Shown in pieces: positions 7,901 to 16,889 of a stretch of 64,000 nucleotides of DNA. Numbering within the stretch: the first letter of the stretch is position 1; each line of letters opens with the position of its first letter. The notes under the pieces are model-generated. The model did not search any database, was not told the origin of the DNA, and was given only the letters and a program-made list of their open reading frames with translations. The translations under genes and the position numbers were made by a program. The stretch comes from Halobacteriovorax sp. GB3 (GTDB lineage Bacteria; Bdellovibrionota; Bacteriovoracia; Bacteriovoracales; Bacteriovoracaceae), in NCBI RefSeq assembly GCF_028649655.1, contig NZ_JAQSLN010000003.1, forward strand, positions 620,001-684,000. Reading direction: 5' to 3'.

Positions 7901-10027
7901 TTACCTAGACTCTCTTATAATTAAGTATTTTTCAATCACACGCATAAGAGACAAGCGATCTACTGGCTTTGTTAAAAACTCACTCATGCCACTATTTAAA
8001 CAATCAAGACGAACCTTCTCATCTTCTTGTCCAGTCAAAGCGACAACAATGGGAGGTCTCCCCTGTCCATAGTGATCCATAATAACTCGTGTTGCATCTA
8101 TCCCATTCATCATGGGCATGATGAGATCCATAAAAACAAAGTCATAACTTTTATAACGAAAGGCCTCGATGGCCTCTTTTCCATTACACGCTTCATCAGG
8201 AGCGTAACCAAGCTTCTTTAAAAATTGAACGACAACATTGCGATTGATATGATTATCTTCAACAACGAGAATGTTTGAAGGAAAGGCCTTGGCAAAATCA
8301 GAATTCTCCATGGACTTCATTGATTTTCCATCATCATCACCTTTTGGCACATCGATCGTAAATTTAACAGTCGTCCCTTTACCCATTTGAGAATCGACAG
8401 AAATATCACCTCCCATCAATTGTATAATTTTTCGACATACAGATAGGCCGAGTCCAATTGTAGAATGTGTATTGTAGTCATGCGAACGAAGTGGATTAAA
8501 AAGATTTTTAAGTTGGTTCTTTGGAATTCCTCGTCCGGCATCTCTTATTTCAAATTCTAAAACATAGAAGCGTCCATCTAAACTTTCTTCTAAAACCTTT
8601 ACCGTTAAGACGATATCGCCATGATCAACATAGTGATATGCGTGAGAGATAAGTTTTTTAAGAACTTGTCTTAGTCGATCTTCATCTGTTCGAATACTGG
8701 CAGGAAGTTTTTCCATCTGCCTAACGACAAAAGAGACATCTTTACCATGAGAACTTAAATTAAAATAATCAACCAGGCTTGAAAGAAGATCGTGAACAGC
8801 AAAGCTTCTTTCTTTTAGTTTTAATTCACTCTCTTCGATTTTAGAAAAATCCATAACATCATTAATAACATCAAGAAGCGAGTTTGAAGAATCTCTAACC
8901 GTTTTAATGAGATTCTTTTGTACGACATCTAAGTTTGTATCACCAAGAATTTCAAGTGTTCCAATAATCCCATTCATAGGTGTTCTCATTTCGAGACCAA
9001 TATTTGATAGAAAGAGGTTTTTAGAGAAAATAAATTCTTCTTTCTTATCGTACTTATTCTTAATAATAACGTGATTGCGCTTATAGTTCTCTAATAAGAA
9101 AAAGAGTGTTCCAAGAACAATCGAGATGGAGAGGCTAAAGAGCAGGAGAATGAAAGAAAAGAGTATAAATTGATCTTGATCCAGTCTCTGAGTCGTCTTT
9201 AGACTAAAGAGATAGAAGGACATGATAAAGCTATAAAGGGATAGTCCAACTGTTAATGACAGACTCAAATAACGATTGTCATAAATATCCTGCTCCCCGC
9301 CTTTATAAACAGAAAAGAAGAAATAAAGAGCAAAAAAGCAAAAAATCAATGAAACCGCTTCAATACCTAAAAGAAAAATAACATCTTCATTGATATTAAA
9401 GACCAACGAATAAGATGAAAATAGAAAGAGGAAAAAGAAAACTAAGAGCGAGAGAATGAAGTCGACCCATCGAGGAAGCGATGGAAAGAATTCAGTACGA
9501 TTACTTATAATATAGTGAAAGATTGGTGCGAAAACAAAAACACTAAAAAATTCTGTTAGCCACATCCCCATAAAACATAACGGTGCATTGATAACTTCGA
9601 TAATATTAGACTGCACCATGAATATCGTAAAAAAGCACGACATAACAAGAGATGAGAAAATACTCATAAAAAAGAAATTAATAAACTCTCTTGTTTTAGA
9701 AAAAAGAGGGACTTTAACTCTGTAGTTACGATAGAAAACAACAAAAATAAGTGGCGAAATAATATAGCAAAGGGAAGTCCCTAAAAGAGATGTCAATGAA
9801 AAGGCCTCGACATTCATAGGAAGGTAGTGACTTAAAAGAGCTAAATAAGTTCCAAGCCAGATCAAAAAGAGAGTGATCTTTTCCCTATTTGCACAAATAG
9901 CAACCGCAAATCCGGCCAAAGGCCAAATCAGAGGAACCTTCTCGTGTCCGAGTTGAATTGTCATACCTAACTTAACAAGTACAAAGGCCATGATAAGGTA
10001 GGTCAAATACCGATAAACTTTAAACAT
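7901..10027 (-). CDS. Hybrid sensor kinase homologue lacking the phospho-acceptor histidine
   Basis: 708-residue protein. Residues 1 to about 320 contain about eight hydrophobic segments, resembling a MASE1-type membrane sensor. The HisKA block reads Ser-Asn-Ile-Gly-Leu345-Glu-Met-Arg-Thr-Pro-Met-Asn, with leucine (CTC, bases 8993-8995 read on the minus strand) where hybrid kinases have the phosphorylated histidine. The ATPase N-box (451-465) reads Lys-Lys-Leu-Ile-Ser-His-Ala in place of Asn-Leu-Xaa-Xaa-Asn-Ala, while the DxGxG (496-500) and GLGL boxes are kept. The C-terminal receiver (about 585-705) is intact: Glu-Asp 590-591, D634 and K687. It probably cannot autophosphorylate at the normal site and may act as a pseudokinase whose receiver is fed by others. 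It is the first gene of a two-gene unit with the HD-GYP gene. Confidence 0.85.
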   Translation of the reverse strand: MFKVYRYLTYLIMAFVLVKLGMTIQLGHEKVPLIWPLAGFAVAICANREKITLFLIWLGTYLALLSHYLPMNVEAFSLTSLLGTSLCYIISPLIFVVFYRNYRVKVPLFSKTREFINFFFMSIFSSLVMSCFFTIFMVQSNIIEVINAPLCFMGMWLTEFFSVFVFAPIFHYIISNRTEFFPSLPRWVDFILSLLVFFFLFLFSSYSLVFNINEDVIFLLGIEAVSLIFCFFALYFFFSVYKGGEQDIYDNRYLSLSLTVGLSLYSFIMSFYLFSLKTTQRLDQDQFILFSFILLLFSLSISIVLGTLFFLLENYKRNHVIIKNKYDKKEEFIFSKNLFLSNIGLEMRTPMNGIIGTLEILGDTNLDVVQKNLIKTVRDSSNSLLDVINDVMDFSKIEESELKLKERSFAVHDLLSSLVDYFNLSSHGKDVSFVVRQMEKLPASIRTDEDRLRQVLKKLISHAYHYVDHGDIVLTVKVLEESLDGRFYVLEFEIRDAGRGIPKNQLKNLFNPLRSHDYNTHSTIGLGLSVCRKIIQLMGGDISVDSQMGKGTTVKFTIDVPKGDDDGKSMKSMENSDFAKAFPSNILVVEDNHINRNVVVQFLKKLGYAPDEACNGKEAIEAFRYKSYDFVFMDLIMPMMNGIDATRVIMDHYGQGRPPIVVALTGQEDEKVRLDCLNSGMSEFLTKPVDRLSLMRVIEKYLIIRESR

Positions 10028-10095
10028 ATGTCCTCATTTAGAGGGTTTATCGGTATTTTAAAGCAAAACCCTAAGGTTCCTTCTTTAATTTTATT

Positions 10096-10947
10096 TTAAG
10101 TTAAAGGCAACTTAAGGTAAGAGACACCATTTTCCTCGGCCTTAGGCAGCTTTCCTGCATCAATATTAACCTGAATACTTGGAAGAAGAAGCTTTGGTGC
10201 TGAAAGTGTCGCGTCTCGAGCCTTTCTAAAGCTTACAAAATCCTCACGCGAAGTTTCACCCTTGAGCTGAATGTTGCTCTTTTTAGACTCTCCAATTGTC
10301 GTTTGATACATGAGCTCTCTTCCCCCTGGTTGATAGTCATGCCCAACATAGACCTTTGTCTCATCTGGTAGCTCATAGAGTTTTTCATGAACCGAGTGAT
10401 AAAGGTCCTCTGCACAGCCCTTTGGAAAGTCACAACGTCCAGTACCAAAATCAGGCATAAAAAGAGCATCTCCCGTAAAAAGTTGATCTTCAATTAGATA
10501 ACTAACACAGGCCGGAGTGTGCCCTGGAGTATTGATAACTTTAATTTCGATGGGACCAACGTTAAGAACTTCACCGTCTTTGAAAAGATGATCAAATTGC
10601 TCTCCCGTTATCTTTAAACCTTCAAGATTGAAAACACCTTTAAATGTTTCTTGAACCTCTTTTATATGTTCACCTATTCCAATTTTTACATTTGGATAGT
10701 GATCTTTAAAAATTTGAGAAGAACTCAAATGATCAGCATGAGCATGAGTTTCTAAAACATAGTGAAGATTTAGCTTGTTCTGTTGAATGAAATGATGAAC
10801 TCTTTCAAAACTTGTATGCGATAATTTACCAGCATATTGATCATAGTCCAAAACAGGATCAATAACGATGGCATCTTTTGTTTGTTCATCAAATACAAGA
10901 TATGTCAGTGTGAAAGTTGTTTTATCGTAAAAGACTTCTATTTTCAT
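10096..10947 (-). CDS. Persulfide dioxygenase (ETHE1/Blh-like MBL-fold enzyme)
   Basis: 283-residue iron-type metallo-beta-lactamase-fold protein. It has the metal motif H68-Xaa-H70-Xaa-D72-H73, a later Pro-Gly-His and the Gly-Thr-Gly-Arg-Cys-Asp-Phe-Pro block typical of persulfide dioxygenases, which oxidise glutathione persulfide to sulfite. The C-terminal extension (about 225-283) is longer than in ETHE1 and resembles the Blh/BigR-associated form. The start follows a GAGGTGA sequence. The gene is divergent from a Crp/Fnr regulator, with a perfect FNR-type box between them placed at -41.5 relative to a predicted start. With the TauE/SafE exporter nearby, sulfite formation followed by export is the likely job. 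Confidence 0.85.
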   Translation of the reverse strand: MKIEVFYDKTTFTLTYLVFDEQTKDAIVIDPVLDYDQYAGKLSHTSFERVHHFIQQNKLNLHYVLETHAHADHLSSSQIFKDHYPNVKIGIGEHIKEVQETFKGVFNLEGLKITGEQFDHLFKDGEVLNVGPIEIKVINTPGHTPACVSYLIEDQLFTGDALFMPDFGTGRCDFPKGCAEDLYHSVHEKLYELPDETKVYVGHDYQPGGRELMYQTTIGESKKSNIQLKGETSREDFVSFRKARDATLSAPKLLLPSIQVNIDAGKLPKAEENGVSYLKLPLT

Positions 10948-10968
10948 AAGTCACCTCGCTTTATATTC

Positions 10969-11010
10969 ATCATAAAAGATTCGCACCAAAAGAACTTTGA
11001 TGACGATCAA
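10969..11010 (-). promoter_or_regulatory. FNR-type box and -10 element of the persulfide dioxygenase promoter
   Basis: TTGAT-N4-ATCAA, a perfect match to the FNR/Crp-family consensus, lies at 10997-11010 (centre 11003.5). Read toward the dioxygenase gene, the minus strand of 10969-10974 is TATGAT, a five-of-six -10 match. A transcript start at 10962 would put the box at -41.5, the class II activator position. The box is also 60 bases upstream of the regulator start codon, so autoregulation is possible. Confidence 0.7.
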
Positions 11011-11069
11011 AATTCGAGCGATTTCTTTCATTTATTGCCAGAGAATTTTTTAATGTTAAGATAGATTAC

Positions 11070-11729
11070 ATGAATCATTTTGACTTTGGAAAAGAATTAT
11101 TTGATAGAATTCAAGAGCTTGCTCCTCAATCCTTAAAGCTTAGAACTTATCAAAAAGATGAGACGATTTATCATGTTGGTCACGAACCAGAGGGGCTCTA
11201 TTTCATAAAAAGCGGCCTTGTGGGACTAGTTGATATTGCAAAAAATGGTGATGAATCCCTCCTTCGTGTCTTTGGTCACGAACACTTCTTTGGCCATCGC
11301 TCTCTTATTAGTGAAGAGCCTTATCATGCGACAAGTATTGCTCTTAAAAAGACAAATATCCTCTTCATTAACAAAGAAGACCTCAAGAACTTGTGCCAAG
11401 ATAACAGCGAACTTCTTCTTTATATTGCCAAAGTTTTGGCAAAAGAACTTAGACGCTCGGAGATCCGTTTGAAAGATATGAGTTCAAAAAAGGTTGCTGA
11501 TCGAATCATTGAGTCTCTCATCTTTTTAAAGACCAGATACCCACATCACAAGTGGACGCGAAGAGAGATCGGAGAATTCTGTGGAGCTAAAACAGAAACG
11601 GTTTCTAGAACGTTAAGCTCTCTTGAACAACAAGGACTGATCAAAAGAGAGGGACGCTCAATCATGATTCCCGAGCCTCAATTACTTCTCGACTTCATTC
11701 ATAAAGAGGAAGAACGACACAAAATTTGA
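11070..11729 (+). CDS. Crp/Fnr family transcription regulator
   Basis: 219-residue regulator: a cyclic-nucleotide-binding-like beta-roll (about 20-120), a long dimer helix, and a C-terminal winged helix whose recognition helix reads Thr-Glu-Thr-Val-Ser-Arg-Thr-Leu. The Glu-Xaa-Xaa-Ser-Arg arrangement is the FNR type that contacts TTGAT half-sites, and such sites occur on both sides of this gene. The N-terminal cysteine cluster of oxygen-sensing FNR is absent, so iron-sulfur sensing is unlikely. Cysteines near 110 and 172 might react with sulfur species; that is speculation. Context points to control of the flanking sulfur genes. Confidence 0.85.
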   Translation: MNHFDFGKELFDRIQELAPQSLKLRTYQKDETIYHVGHEPEGLYFIKSGLVGLVDIAKNGDESLLRVFGHEHFFGHRSLISEEPYHATSIALKKTNILFINKEDLKNLCQDNSELLLYIAKVLAKELRRSEIRLKDMSSKKVADRIIESLIFLKTRYPHHKWTRREIGEFCGAKTETVSRTLSSLEQQGLIKREGRSIMIPEPQLLLDFIHKEEERHKI

Positions 11730-11767
11730 TCACGGTCATGTTTATAAAACCCCTCTTTCTATAGAAT
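11726..11767 (+). promoter_or_regulatory. Second, imperfect FNR-type site and -10 element upstream of tauE-like gene
   Basis: TTGAT at 11726-11730 is followed after four bases by GTCAT, three of five matches to the second half-site; centre 11732.5. TAGAAT at 11762-11767 matches the -10 consensus at five of six. A start at 11774 again puts the site at -41.5. The site overlaps the stop codon of the regulator gene. It is weaker than the divergent site, but the spacing agrees. Confidence 0.5.
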
Positions 11768-11791
11768 AATAAAAAAACGGGGATAGATATT

Positions 11792-12652
11792 ATGATTTTA
11801 GGATTCTCTCTTGCTCTTTTTATTGGATTAACCCTTGGACTCTTGGGCGGCGGAGGCTCGATTCTTACTGTTCCCATTCTCGTCTACGTTTTAAAAATGG
11901 ATGCAAAACTTGCCATCGCCCTTAGTCTAGCAATCGTTGGTATCACAAGTTTATTTGGCAGCCTTAGTCATTATAAAAAGAAAAATATCAATCTAAAAAT
12001 TGGAATTCTCTTTGGACCTTTTGCCATGATTGGAACTTTTGCTGGAGCAAGGATTGCGGCCTACCTTTCAGGTCAAACACAACTCATATTCTTTGCCATC
12101 ATTATGGTCATTGCCTCAGTTTTTATGTTCAAGGGAAGAAAAGACCAAAAGGCCGATGAGCAAAAAGCAATCCCTCACCTTCTCGTCATGACTCTGGCCA
12201 TGATCGTTGGAGTTATCACTGGAATCGTTGGTGTTGGCGGTGGTTTTATGATTGTTCCCGCCCTCGTTCTACTAGCAGGAATTTCCATGAAAGAGGCCAT
12301 CGGTACAAGTCTTTTGATCATTGCTTTTAACTCTCTTTCTGGGTTTCTTGGATACCTAGGTCAAATAGAAGTTCCTTGGAAGTTTCTCCTAAGCTTTAGC
12401 TTTATGACGACCGTTGGTATTTTTATTGGATCCTATTTTGTTCAATATGTTTCTCAGCAAAAGTTAAAAAAGATTTTTGCTATTTTTCTCATTTTCATGG
12501 GAAGTGCCATTCTCTACAAAAATAGAACGGCCTTTATGGATAAAAACGAGATGACTCCTCCTCATTCAAAAGTCGACACGTCTCACTCTTACCAAAAATG
12601 GAATAGCGAGACTTTGAAAGAAGCCCATAGCAAAAATCTCTCATCGCTCTAG
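11792..12652 (+). CDS. TauE/SafE family membrane exporter (probable sulfite export)
   Basis: 286-residue integral membrane protein with about eight hydrophobic segments and the two repeated glycine-rich motifs of the TauE/SafE family (Gly-Leu-Leu-Gly-Gly-Gly-Gly-Ser near residue 15-22 and Gly-Val-Gly-Gly-Gly-Phe near 150). Family members move sulfite, sulfoacetate or related anions; next to a persulfide dioxygenase, sulfite is the best guess. The last 37 residues are hydrophilic, begin beyond the final membrane segment, and are encoded antisense to the conserved C-terminus of the DCC-family gene. GGGGA precedes the ATG. Confidence 0.85.
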   Translation: MILGFSLALFIGLTLGLLGGGGSILTVPILVYVLKMDAKLAIALSLAIVGITSLFGSLSHYKKKNINLKIGILFGPFAMIGTFAGARIAAYLSGQTQLIFFAIIMVIASVFMFKGRKDQKADEQKAIPHLLVMTLAMIVGVITGIVGVGGGFMIVPALVLLAGISMKEAIGTSLLIIAFNSLSGFLGYLGQIEVPWKFLLSFSFMTTVGIFIGSYFVQYVSQQKLKKIFAIFLIFMGSAILYKNRTAFMDKNEMTPPHSKVDTSHSYQKWNSETLKEAHSKNLSSL

Positions 12653-12980
12653 GGATCAACCAAAAGACTAAAATGAACTTATTAAATGAAGGAAGATGGG
12701 AAAAAATTCGAAGAACAGCATCAGAATGAGTGTGAATTTCTCCCCTCTCATAAAAACACACCGTGTCTAGATTTTGAATATAGTTGGAACTTAAGAGATT
12801 CTTGGCAAGTTCCCCCTGTAGTGGAGCGAATCTCAATTTTTTTTCTTGATCGGCCATTAAAAGATAGTCAACAAAGCCATTGCAAAGACCACAGTGCCCA
12901 TCAAAAAAGACGACAAGCTCTTTTTGCACTGCCTCTTTTTTGTCTAACTCAATTTGATCTTTATCGTTACTTTGATTCAT
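12534..12980 (-). CDS. DCC-family (DUF393) thiol-disulfide oxidoreductase-like protein
   Basis: About 148 residues. After a charged N-terminal stretch of about 20, the motif Phe-Phe-Asp-Gly-His-Cys-Gly-Leu-Cys-Asn identifies the DCC family, named for its Asp-Xaa-Cys-Xaa-Xaa-Cys, with a late Arg-Tyr-Xaa-Xaa-Phe-Gly-Lys and a conserved cysteine near the end. Family members are presumed redox proteins; the reaction is unknown. I prefer the second of two adjacent ATGs, because GAAGGAA is too close to the first. The 3' end overlaps the convergent exporter gene by 119 bp, and both ends look genuine. Confidence 0.75.
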   Translation of the reverse strand: MNQSNDKDQIELDKKEAVQKELVVFFDGHCGLCNGFVDYLLMADQEKKLRFAPLQGELAKNLLSSNYIQNLDTVCFYERGEIHTHSDAVLRIFSHLPSFNKFILVFWLIPRAMRDFCYGLLSKSRYSIFGKSETCRLLNEEESSRFYP

Positions 12981-13052
12981 CATTTCCTTCTTTATACCGA
13001 TAAAAAAGTAAATTTATAAATACGGTCTATTTTAACCTAAATTATACATTTT

Positions 13053-13116
13053 TTAGAATGGTCATCTTTAAAGAAAAAAGGCTTAACCATTCATTTTTAA
13101 TCGGTTAGAATGGTCA
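13053..13116 (+). promoter_or_regulatory. Repeated GAATGGT operator candidate upstream of sdhCAB
   Basis: TTAGAATGGTCA occurs twice, at 13053-13064 and 13105-13116, exactly 52 bases apart (about five helical turns). Between them the same core is inverted, ACCATTC at 13086-13092. Three copies of one seven-base core in a 64-base stretch just upstream of a respiratory operon suggest binding sites for a regulator. No matching regulator is evident. Confidence 0.5.
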
Positions 13117-13172
13117 AGAAATTCAATACATTATTTTTTTATTTCTCACCATTTCAAAGGGGTAAAATTCCT

Positions 13173-13847
13173 ATGGCATCTACACTGTGCACGTATTTAA
13201 AAACATCTGTTATGAAAAAACAGGTGATGGCCGTGACAGGACTCCTTCTTTGTGGCTTCTTAGTAACCCACTTAATCGGAAACTGTCTTCTCTATGTTGG
13301 ATCTGACGCATTCAATGCTTACGCTCATGCTCTAACAAGTAACAAGCTTATTTATGTTGCTGAAGCAATTCTAGCATCAATCTTTCTAAGTCACATTGGA
13401 CTTGCAATTCGCCTAACAGTTGAAAACAAAAAAGCAAGACCAGTTGGTTACTACATGTCTCAAATGACAGGAAATGGAGCAACATTCGCTTCAAGAACGA
13501 TGCCTTATACAGGTTTAATGATTCTTATCTTTCTTGTCCTTCACCTTTTCAACTTCAAGTTTGGTCCTGTTTACATGACAACTCTTGATGGTGTTGAAGT
13601 GAGAGATATCTACAAAACTGTTGTTGAGTACTTCCAGAGCCCACTAAACGTTCTTTGGTACATCGTAGCAATGATCGCTCTTGGTATTCACCTTTCTCAT
13701 GGATTTTGGTCAGCGTTCCAGTCACTTGGATTTAGCCATCCAAAATACAACTGTACTCTAAAACTAACTTCAAAACTTTTTGCAGTAGTTATTGCTGCTG
13801 GATACATCGCTCTTCCAATCTACTGCTACCTGATGGGGGGTAAATAA
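13173..13847 (+). CDS. sdhC: Succinate dehydrogenase cytochrome b subunit (b558 family)
   Basis: 224-residue di-haem-type membrane anchor that passes electrons from succinate oxidation to quinone. About five hydrophobic segments are visible, with histidines at candidate haem positions (Thr-His-Leu-Ile-Gly-Asn, Leu-Ser-His-Ile-Gly, Val-Leu-His-Leu-Phe, Ile-His-Leu-Ser-His-Gly). I chose the ATG at 13173, preceded by AAAGGGG; a longer frame starting at 13110 would run through the operator repeats and adds a non-conserved tail. The stop overlaps the sdhA start by one base. Confidence 0.9.
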   Translation: MASTLCTYLKTSVMKKQVMAVTGLLLCGFLVTHLIGNCLLYVGSDAFNAYAHALTSNKLIYVAEAILASIFLSHIGLAIRLTVENKKARPVGYYMSQMTGNGATFASRTMPYTGLMILIFLVLHLFNFKFGPVYMTTLDGVEVRDIYKTVVEYFQSPLNVLWYIVAMIALGIHLSHGFWSAFQSLGFSHPKYNCTLKLTSKLFAVVIAAGYIALPIYCYLMGGK

Positions 13848-15778
13848 TGACGGATATTAAAAAACTAGATGGTAAAATCCCTGAAGGCCCACTTAGAGAC
13901 AAGTGGACAAATCATAAGTTCAACATGAAGCTTGTTAACCCTGCTAACAAGCGTAAATATAGCGTAATCGTTGTAGGAACTGGTCTTGCCGGTGCCTCAG
14001 CTTCAGCAACACTTGCTGAACTTGGTTACAACGTTAAAACATTCTGTATTCAAGATTCTGGTCGTCGTGCTCACTCAATTGCCGCTCAAGGTGGTGTGAA
14101 CGCTGCGAAGAACTACCCTAACGATGGTGACTCAGTGTGGAGACTTTTCTACGACACAATCAAAGGTGGAGACTACAGAGCAAGAGAAGCTAACGTTTAC
14201 CGTCTAGCTGAAGTTGCCAATAACATCATCGACCAATGTGCAGCTCAAGGTGTTCCTTTTGCTCGCGAATACGGTGGAACTCTTTCTAACCGTTCATTTG
14301 GTGGAGCTCAAGTATCTCGTACATTCTACGCTCGTGGACAAACGGGACAACAACTCCTTCTTGGTGCTTACCAAGCAATGATGAAAGAAGTTGGAAAAGG
14401 TAAAGTTAAAGTTTACACAAGACGTGAAATGGTTGAACTCGTTGTTGTTGACGGGAAGGCCAGAGGGATCATTACAAGAAACCTCATCACTGGTGAATTT
14501 GAAAAATACTCTGCTGATGCTGTTCTTCTCTGTACTGGTGGATATGGAAACACTTACTTTCTTTCTTCAAACGCTATGGCCTCTAACGGTTCAGCGGCTT
14601 GGAAAGCTTATAAGAAAGGGGCCATGTTTGCTAACCCATGTTTCACTCAGATTCACCCAACGTGTATTCCACAACACGGTGAATTCCAATCAAAGCTTAC
14701 ACTCATGTCAGAGTCTCTAAGAAACGACGGACGTGTTTGGGTTCCAAAGAAAGAGGGAGACAAACGTCACCCTAACGAAATTCCTGAAGAAGAAAGAGAT
14801 TACTACCTAGAGAGAAAATACCCATCTTTTGGTAACTTAGTACCTCGTGATGTTGCTGCTAGAAACGCAAAGCAAGCTGTTGATAGTGGTTGTGGTGTTG
14901 GATCAACTGGTGTTGCCGTTTACCTCGACTTTGCTGATGCCATTCAAAGAGATGGTCTTGATGCCATTAAAGCTCGTTACGGTAACCTCTTTGATATGTA
15001 CGAAAGAATTACTGATGAAAACCCTTACGAAGTTCCAATGAGAATTTATCCAGCTGTTCACTATACAATGGGTGGACTATGGGTAGATTACAACCTTATG
15101 ACGACAGTTCCAGGTTGTTTTGCTCTTGGTGAAGCAAACTTCTCTGATCACGGCGCTAACCGCCTTGGAGCTTCAGCTCTTATGCAAGGTCTGGCCGATG
15201 GTTACTTCGTTATTCCATACACTCTTGGTGATTACCTTGCCAGTCAGAACCTCATCAACTTAAAAGTTGACGAAACAAATCCTGAGTTTGACAAGGCCAT
15301 GTCTGATTCAAAAGAGAGATTCTCTAAACTTCTTGGAGTTAACGGAACTCGCTCTGTAGACTCTTTCCACAAAGAGCTTGGTAATATCATGTGGGAATAC
15401 GTTGGTATGGCAAGAACAAAAGAAGGTCTTGAAAAAGCTGTTAAGCAAATTAAAGAACTTCGTGCAGAATTTTGGAAAGACGTTAAAGTTACTGGTTCTG
15501 CTGATGGGATCAACGTTGAGCTTGAAAAAGCAAACCGCGTTGCTGACTTCCTAGAAATCGGTGAACTTATGGCAAGAGATGCTCTTACAAGAGAAGAATC
15601 TTGTGGTGGTCACTTTAGAGATGAGTATCAAACAGAAGAAAATGAAGCGAAACGCGATGACGTTAACTTCATCCACGCTGCTGTTTGGGAATACGCTGGT
15701 GACGAGGTTGACCCAATTAGAAACATTGAAGAACTTAACTTTGAAAACGTTAAGCTAACTCAAAGATCATACAAGTAA
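13847..15778 (+). CDS. sdhA: Succinate dehydrogenase/fumarate reductase flavoprotein subunit
   Basis: 643-residue FAD subunit that oxidises succinate to fumarate on the cytoplasmic face. The dinucleotide fold Val-Gly-Thr-Gly-Leu-Ala-Gly-Ala is near residue 45; the FAD-linking histidine lies in [12 protein letters not shown] near 84; the Gln-Ile-His-Pro-Thr block and the late His-Gly-Ala-Asn-Arg-Leu-Gly-Ala are present. Length and style match the subunits that accompany b558-type cytochromes. It is translationally coupled to sdhC and followed by sdhB after 13 bases. Confidence 0.95.
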   Translation: MTDIKKLDGKIPEGPLRDKWTNHKFNMKLVNPANKRKYSVIVVGTGLAGASASATLAELGYNVKTFCIQDSGRRAHSIAAQGGVNAAKNYPNDGDSVWRLFYDTIKGGDYRAREANVYRLAEVANNIIDQCAAQGVPFAREYGGTLSNRSFGGAQVSRTFYARGQTGQQLLLGAYQAMMKEVGKGKVKVYTRREMVELVVVDGKARGIITRNLITGEFEKYSADAVLLCTGGYGNTYFLSSNAMASNGSAAWKAYKKGAMFANPCFTQIHPTCIPQHGEFQSKLTLMSESLRNDGRVWVPKKEGDKRHPNEIPEEERDYYLERKYPSFGNLVPRDVAARNAKQAVDSGCGVGSTGVAVYLDFADAIQRDGLDAIKARYGNLFDMYERITDENPYEVPMRIYPAVHYTMGGLWVDYNLMTTVPGCFALGEANFSDHGANRLGASALMQGLADGYFVIPYTLGDYLASQNLINLKVDETNPEFDKAMSDSKERFSKLLGVNGTRSVDSFHKELGNIMWEYVGMARTKEGLEKAVKQIKELRAEFWKDVKVTGSADGINVELEKANRVADFLEIGELMARDALTREESCGGHFRDEYQTEENEAKRDDVNFIHAAVWEYAGDEVDPIRNIEELNFENVKLTQRSYK

Positions 15779-15791
15779 TTTGGAGTAAAAT

Positions 15792-16571
15792 ATGAGTTCA
15801 GATAACCTAATGACATTAAACCTAAAAATTTGGAGACAGAAGAACTCCAAAGATAAAGGGTCAATGGAAGATTACGTCATTGAAAACGTAACTCCAGATG
15901 CATCTTTTCTTGAAATGCTTGACCTTTTAAATGAAAAACTTGTTGCTGAAGGAATCGACCCAGTTGCCTTTGATCACGATTGTCGTGAAGGTATTTGTGG
16001 GATGTGTTCTTTAATGATCAATGGTCAAGCACACGGTCCAGAAGCAGAGACGACGACTTGTCAGCTTCACATGAGAAAGTTCAAAGACGGTGACACTGTT
16101 GTTATCGAACCTTTTAGAGCGAAGGCCTTCCCTGTTCTTAAAGACCTTATGATCGATAGAACTGCATTTGATGATATCATCGCCGCTGGTGGTTTTGTTT
16201 CAGTCAACACAGGAAATGCACAAGATGCAAACTCTATTCTAATCCCACAATCAGATGCTGAACTTTCAATGGATGCAGCTGCTTGTATTGGATGTGGAGC
16301 TTGTGTAGCTAGCTGTAAGAACGCTTCGGCCATGCTCTTTGTTTCGGCCAAAGTTTCTCAACTTGCTCTTCTTCCACAAGGACAAGTTGAATCTGAGCAA
16401 CGTGTTCAAAACATGGTTGCTAAAATGGATGAGCTAGGATTTGGTAACTGCACTAACGAAGCTGAGTGTGAGGCCTCATGTCCAAAAGGAATTGAGATTT
16501 CAAACATTGCACGTATGAACAGAGACTTCCTCTCTGCTGCTGTAAAATCAAAAGCAACACCAAAGAAATAA
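15792..16571 (+). CDS. sdhB: Succinate dehydrogenase iron-sulfur subunit
   Basis: 259-residue electron-transfer subunit. It holds the [2Fe-2S] ferredoxin motif Cys-Arg-Glu-Gly-Ile-Cys-Gly-Met-Cys with a distal Cys, then Cys-Ile-Gly-Cys-Gly-Ala-Cys and a later cysteine set ending Cys-Glu-Ala-Ser-Cys-Pro-Lys-Gly for the [4Fe-4S] and [3Fe-4S] centres. AGTAAAATATG gives only a weak ribosome site (TGGAG), consistent with coupling to sdhA. A strong terminator follows, closing the operon. Confidence 0.95.
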   Translation: MSSDNLMTLNLKIWRQKNSKDKGSMEDYVIENVTPDASFLEMLDLLNEKLVAEGIDPVAFDHDCREGICGMCSLMINGQAHGPEAETTTCQLHMRKFKDGDTVVIEPFRAKAFPVLKDLMIDRTAFDDIIAAGGFVSVNTGNAQDANSILIPQSDAELSMDAAACIGCGACVASCKNASAMLFVSAKVSQLALLPQGQVESEQRVQNMVAKMDELGFGNCTNEAECEASCPKGIEISNIARMNRDFLSAAVKSKATPKK

Positions 16572-16577
16572 TCGAGG

Positions 16578-16603
16578 GCCCCTCAATCGAGGGGCTTTTT
16601 TTT
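16578..16603 (+). terminator. Intrinsic terminator of sdhCAB
   Basis: GCCCCTC at 16578-16584 pairs with GAGGGGC at 16589-16595 around a four-base loop and is followed by eight T residues. Confidence 0.9.
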
Positions 16604-16889
16604 GCCTAATTTTCACAATATTTTTTACACACACCAAATTACACACCGTGAAATTAATATAAGCATATGAAATTACAAGAATTATGCTTTACCATTTCTT
16701 ACATCTCAAATGTTGGCCAACACTCCCCCTTACCCGACCTTTTTGCACCACTTTTCCCGTACTTTCGGCCCATTTCTTACTTCGTTCTAACTTTTTCTTA
16801 CATTGTGGGTGGTTTTCTCCATTGTTGACAAAGACGCCATGACTTCCTCCAGTTTTCTCCCTATTATTCCCCAACTTAATGGGGAGAAT
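16604..16889. promoter_or_regulatory. Leader/promoter region with a perfect 12-bp palindrome
   Basis: This 286-base gap holds no gene I can support. It has a perfect palindrome, TGTTGGCCAACA, at 16711-16722, and three copies of the string TTTCTTAC at 16695-16702, 16773-16780 and 16794-16801. The plus strand from 16680 is pyrimidine-rich. The palindrome is a plausible operator for the following outer-membrane protein and metalloprotease genes. A 53-codon frame at 16667-16828 lacks a ribosome site. Confidence 0.35.

Noticed and set aside
13110-13172. Longer start for sdhC
   Set aside because: The extension covers the operator repeat, has no good ribosome site and is not like family N-termini; the ATG at 13173 follows AAAGGGG.
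16667-16828. 53-codon open frame starting ATG in the gap before the outer-membrane protein gene
   Set aside because: No ribosome site, odd composition (Phe, Tyr, Pro), and it runs across the palindrome; probably chance.
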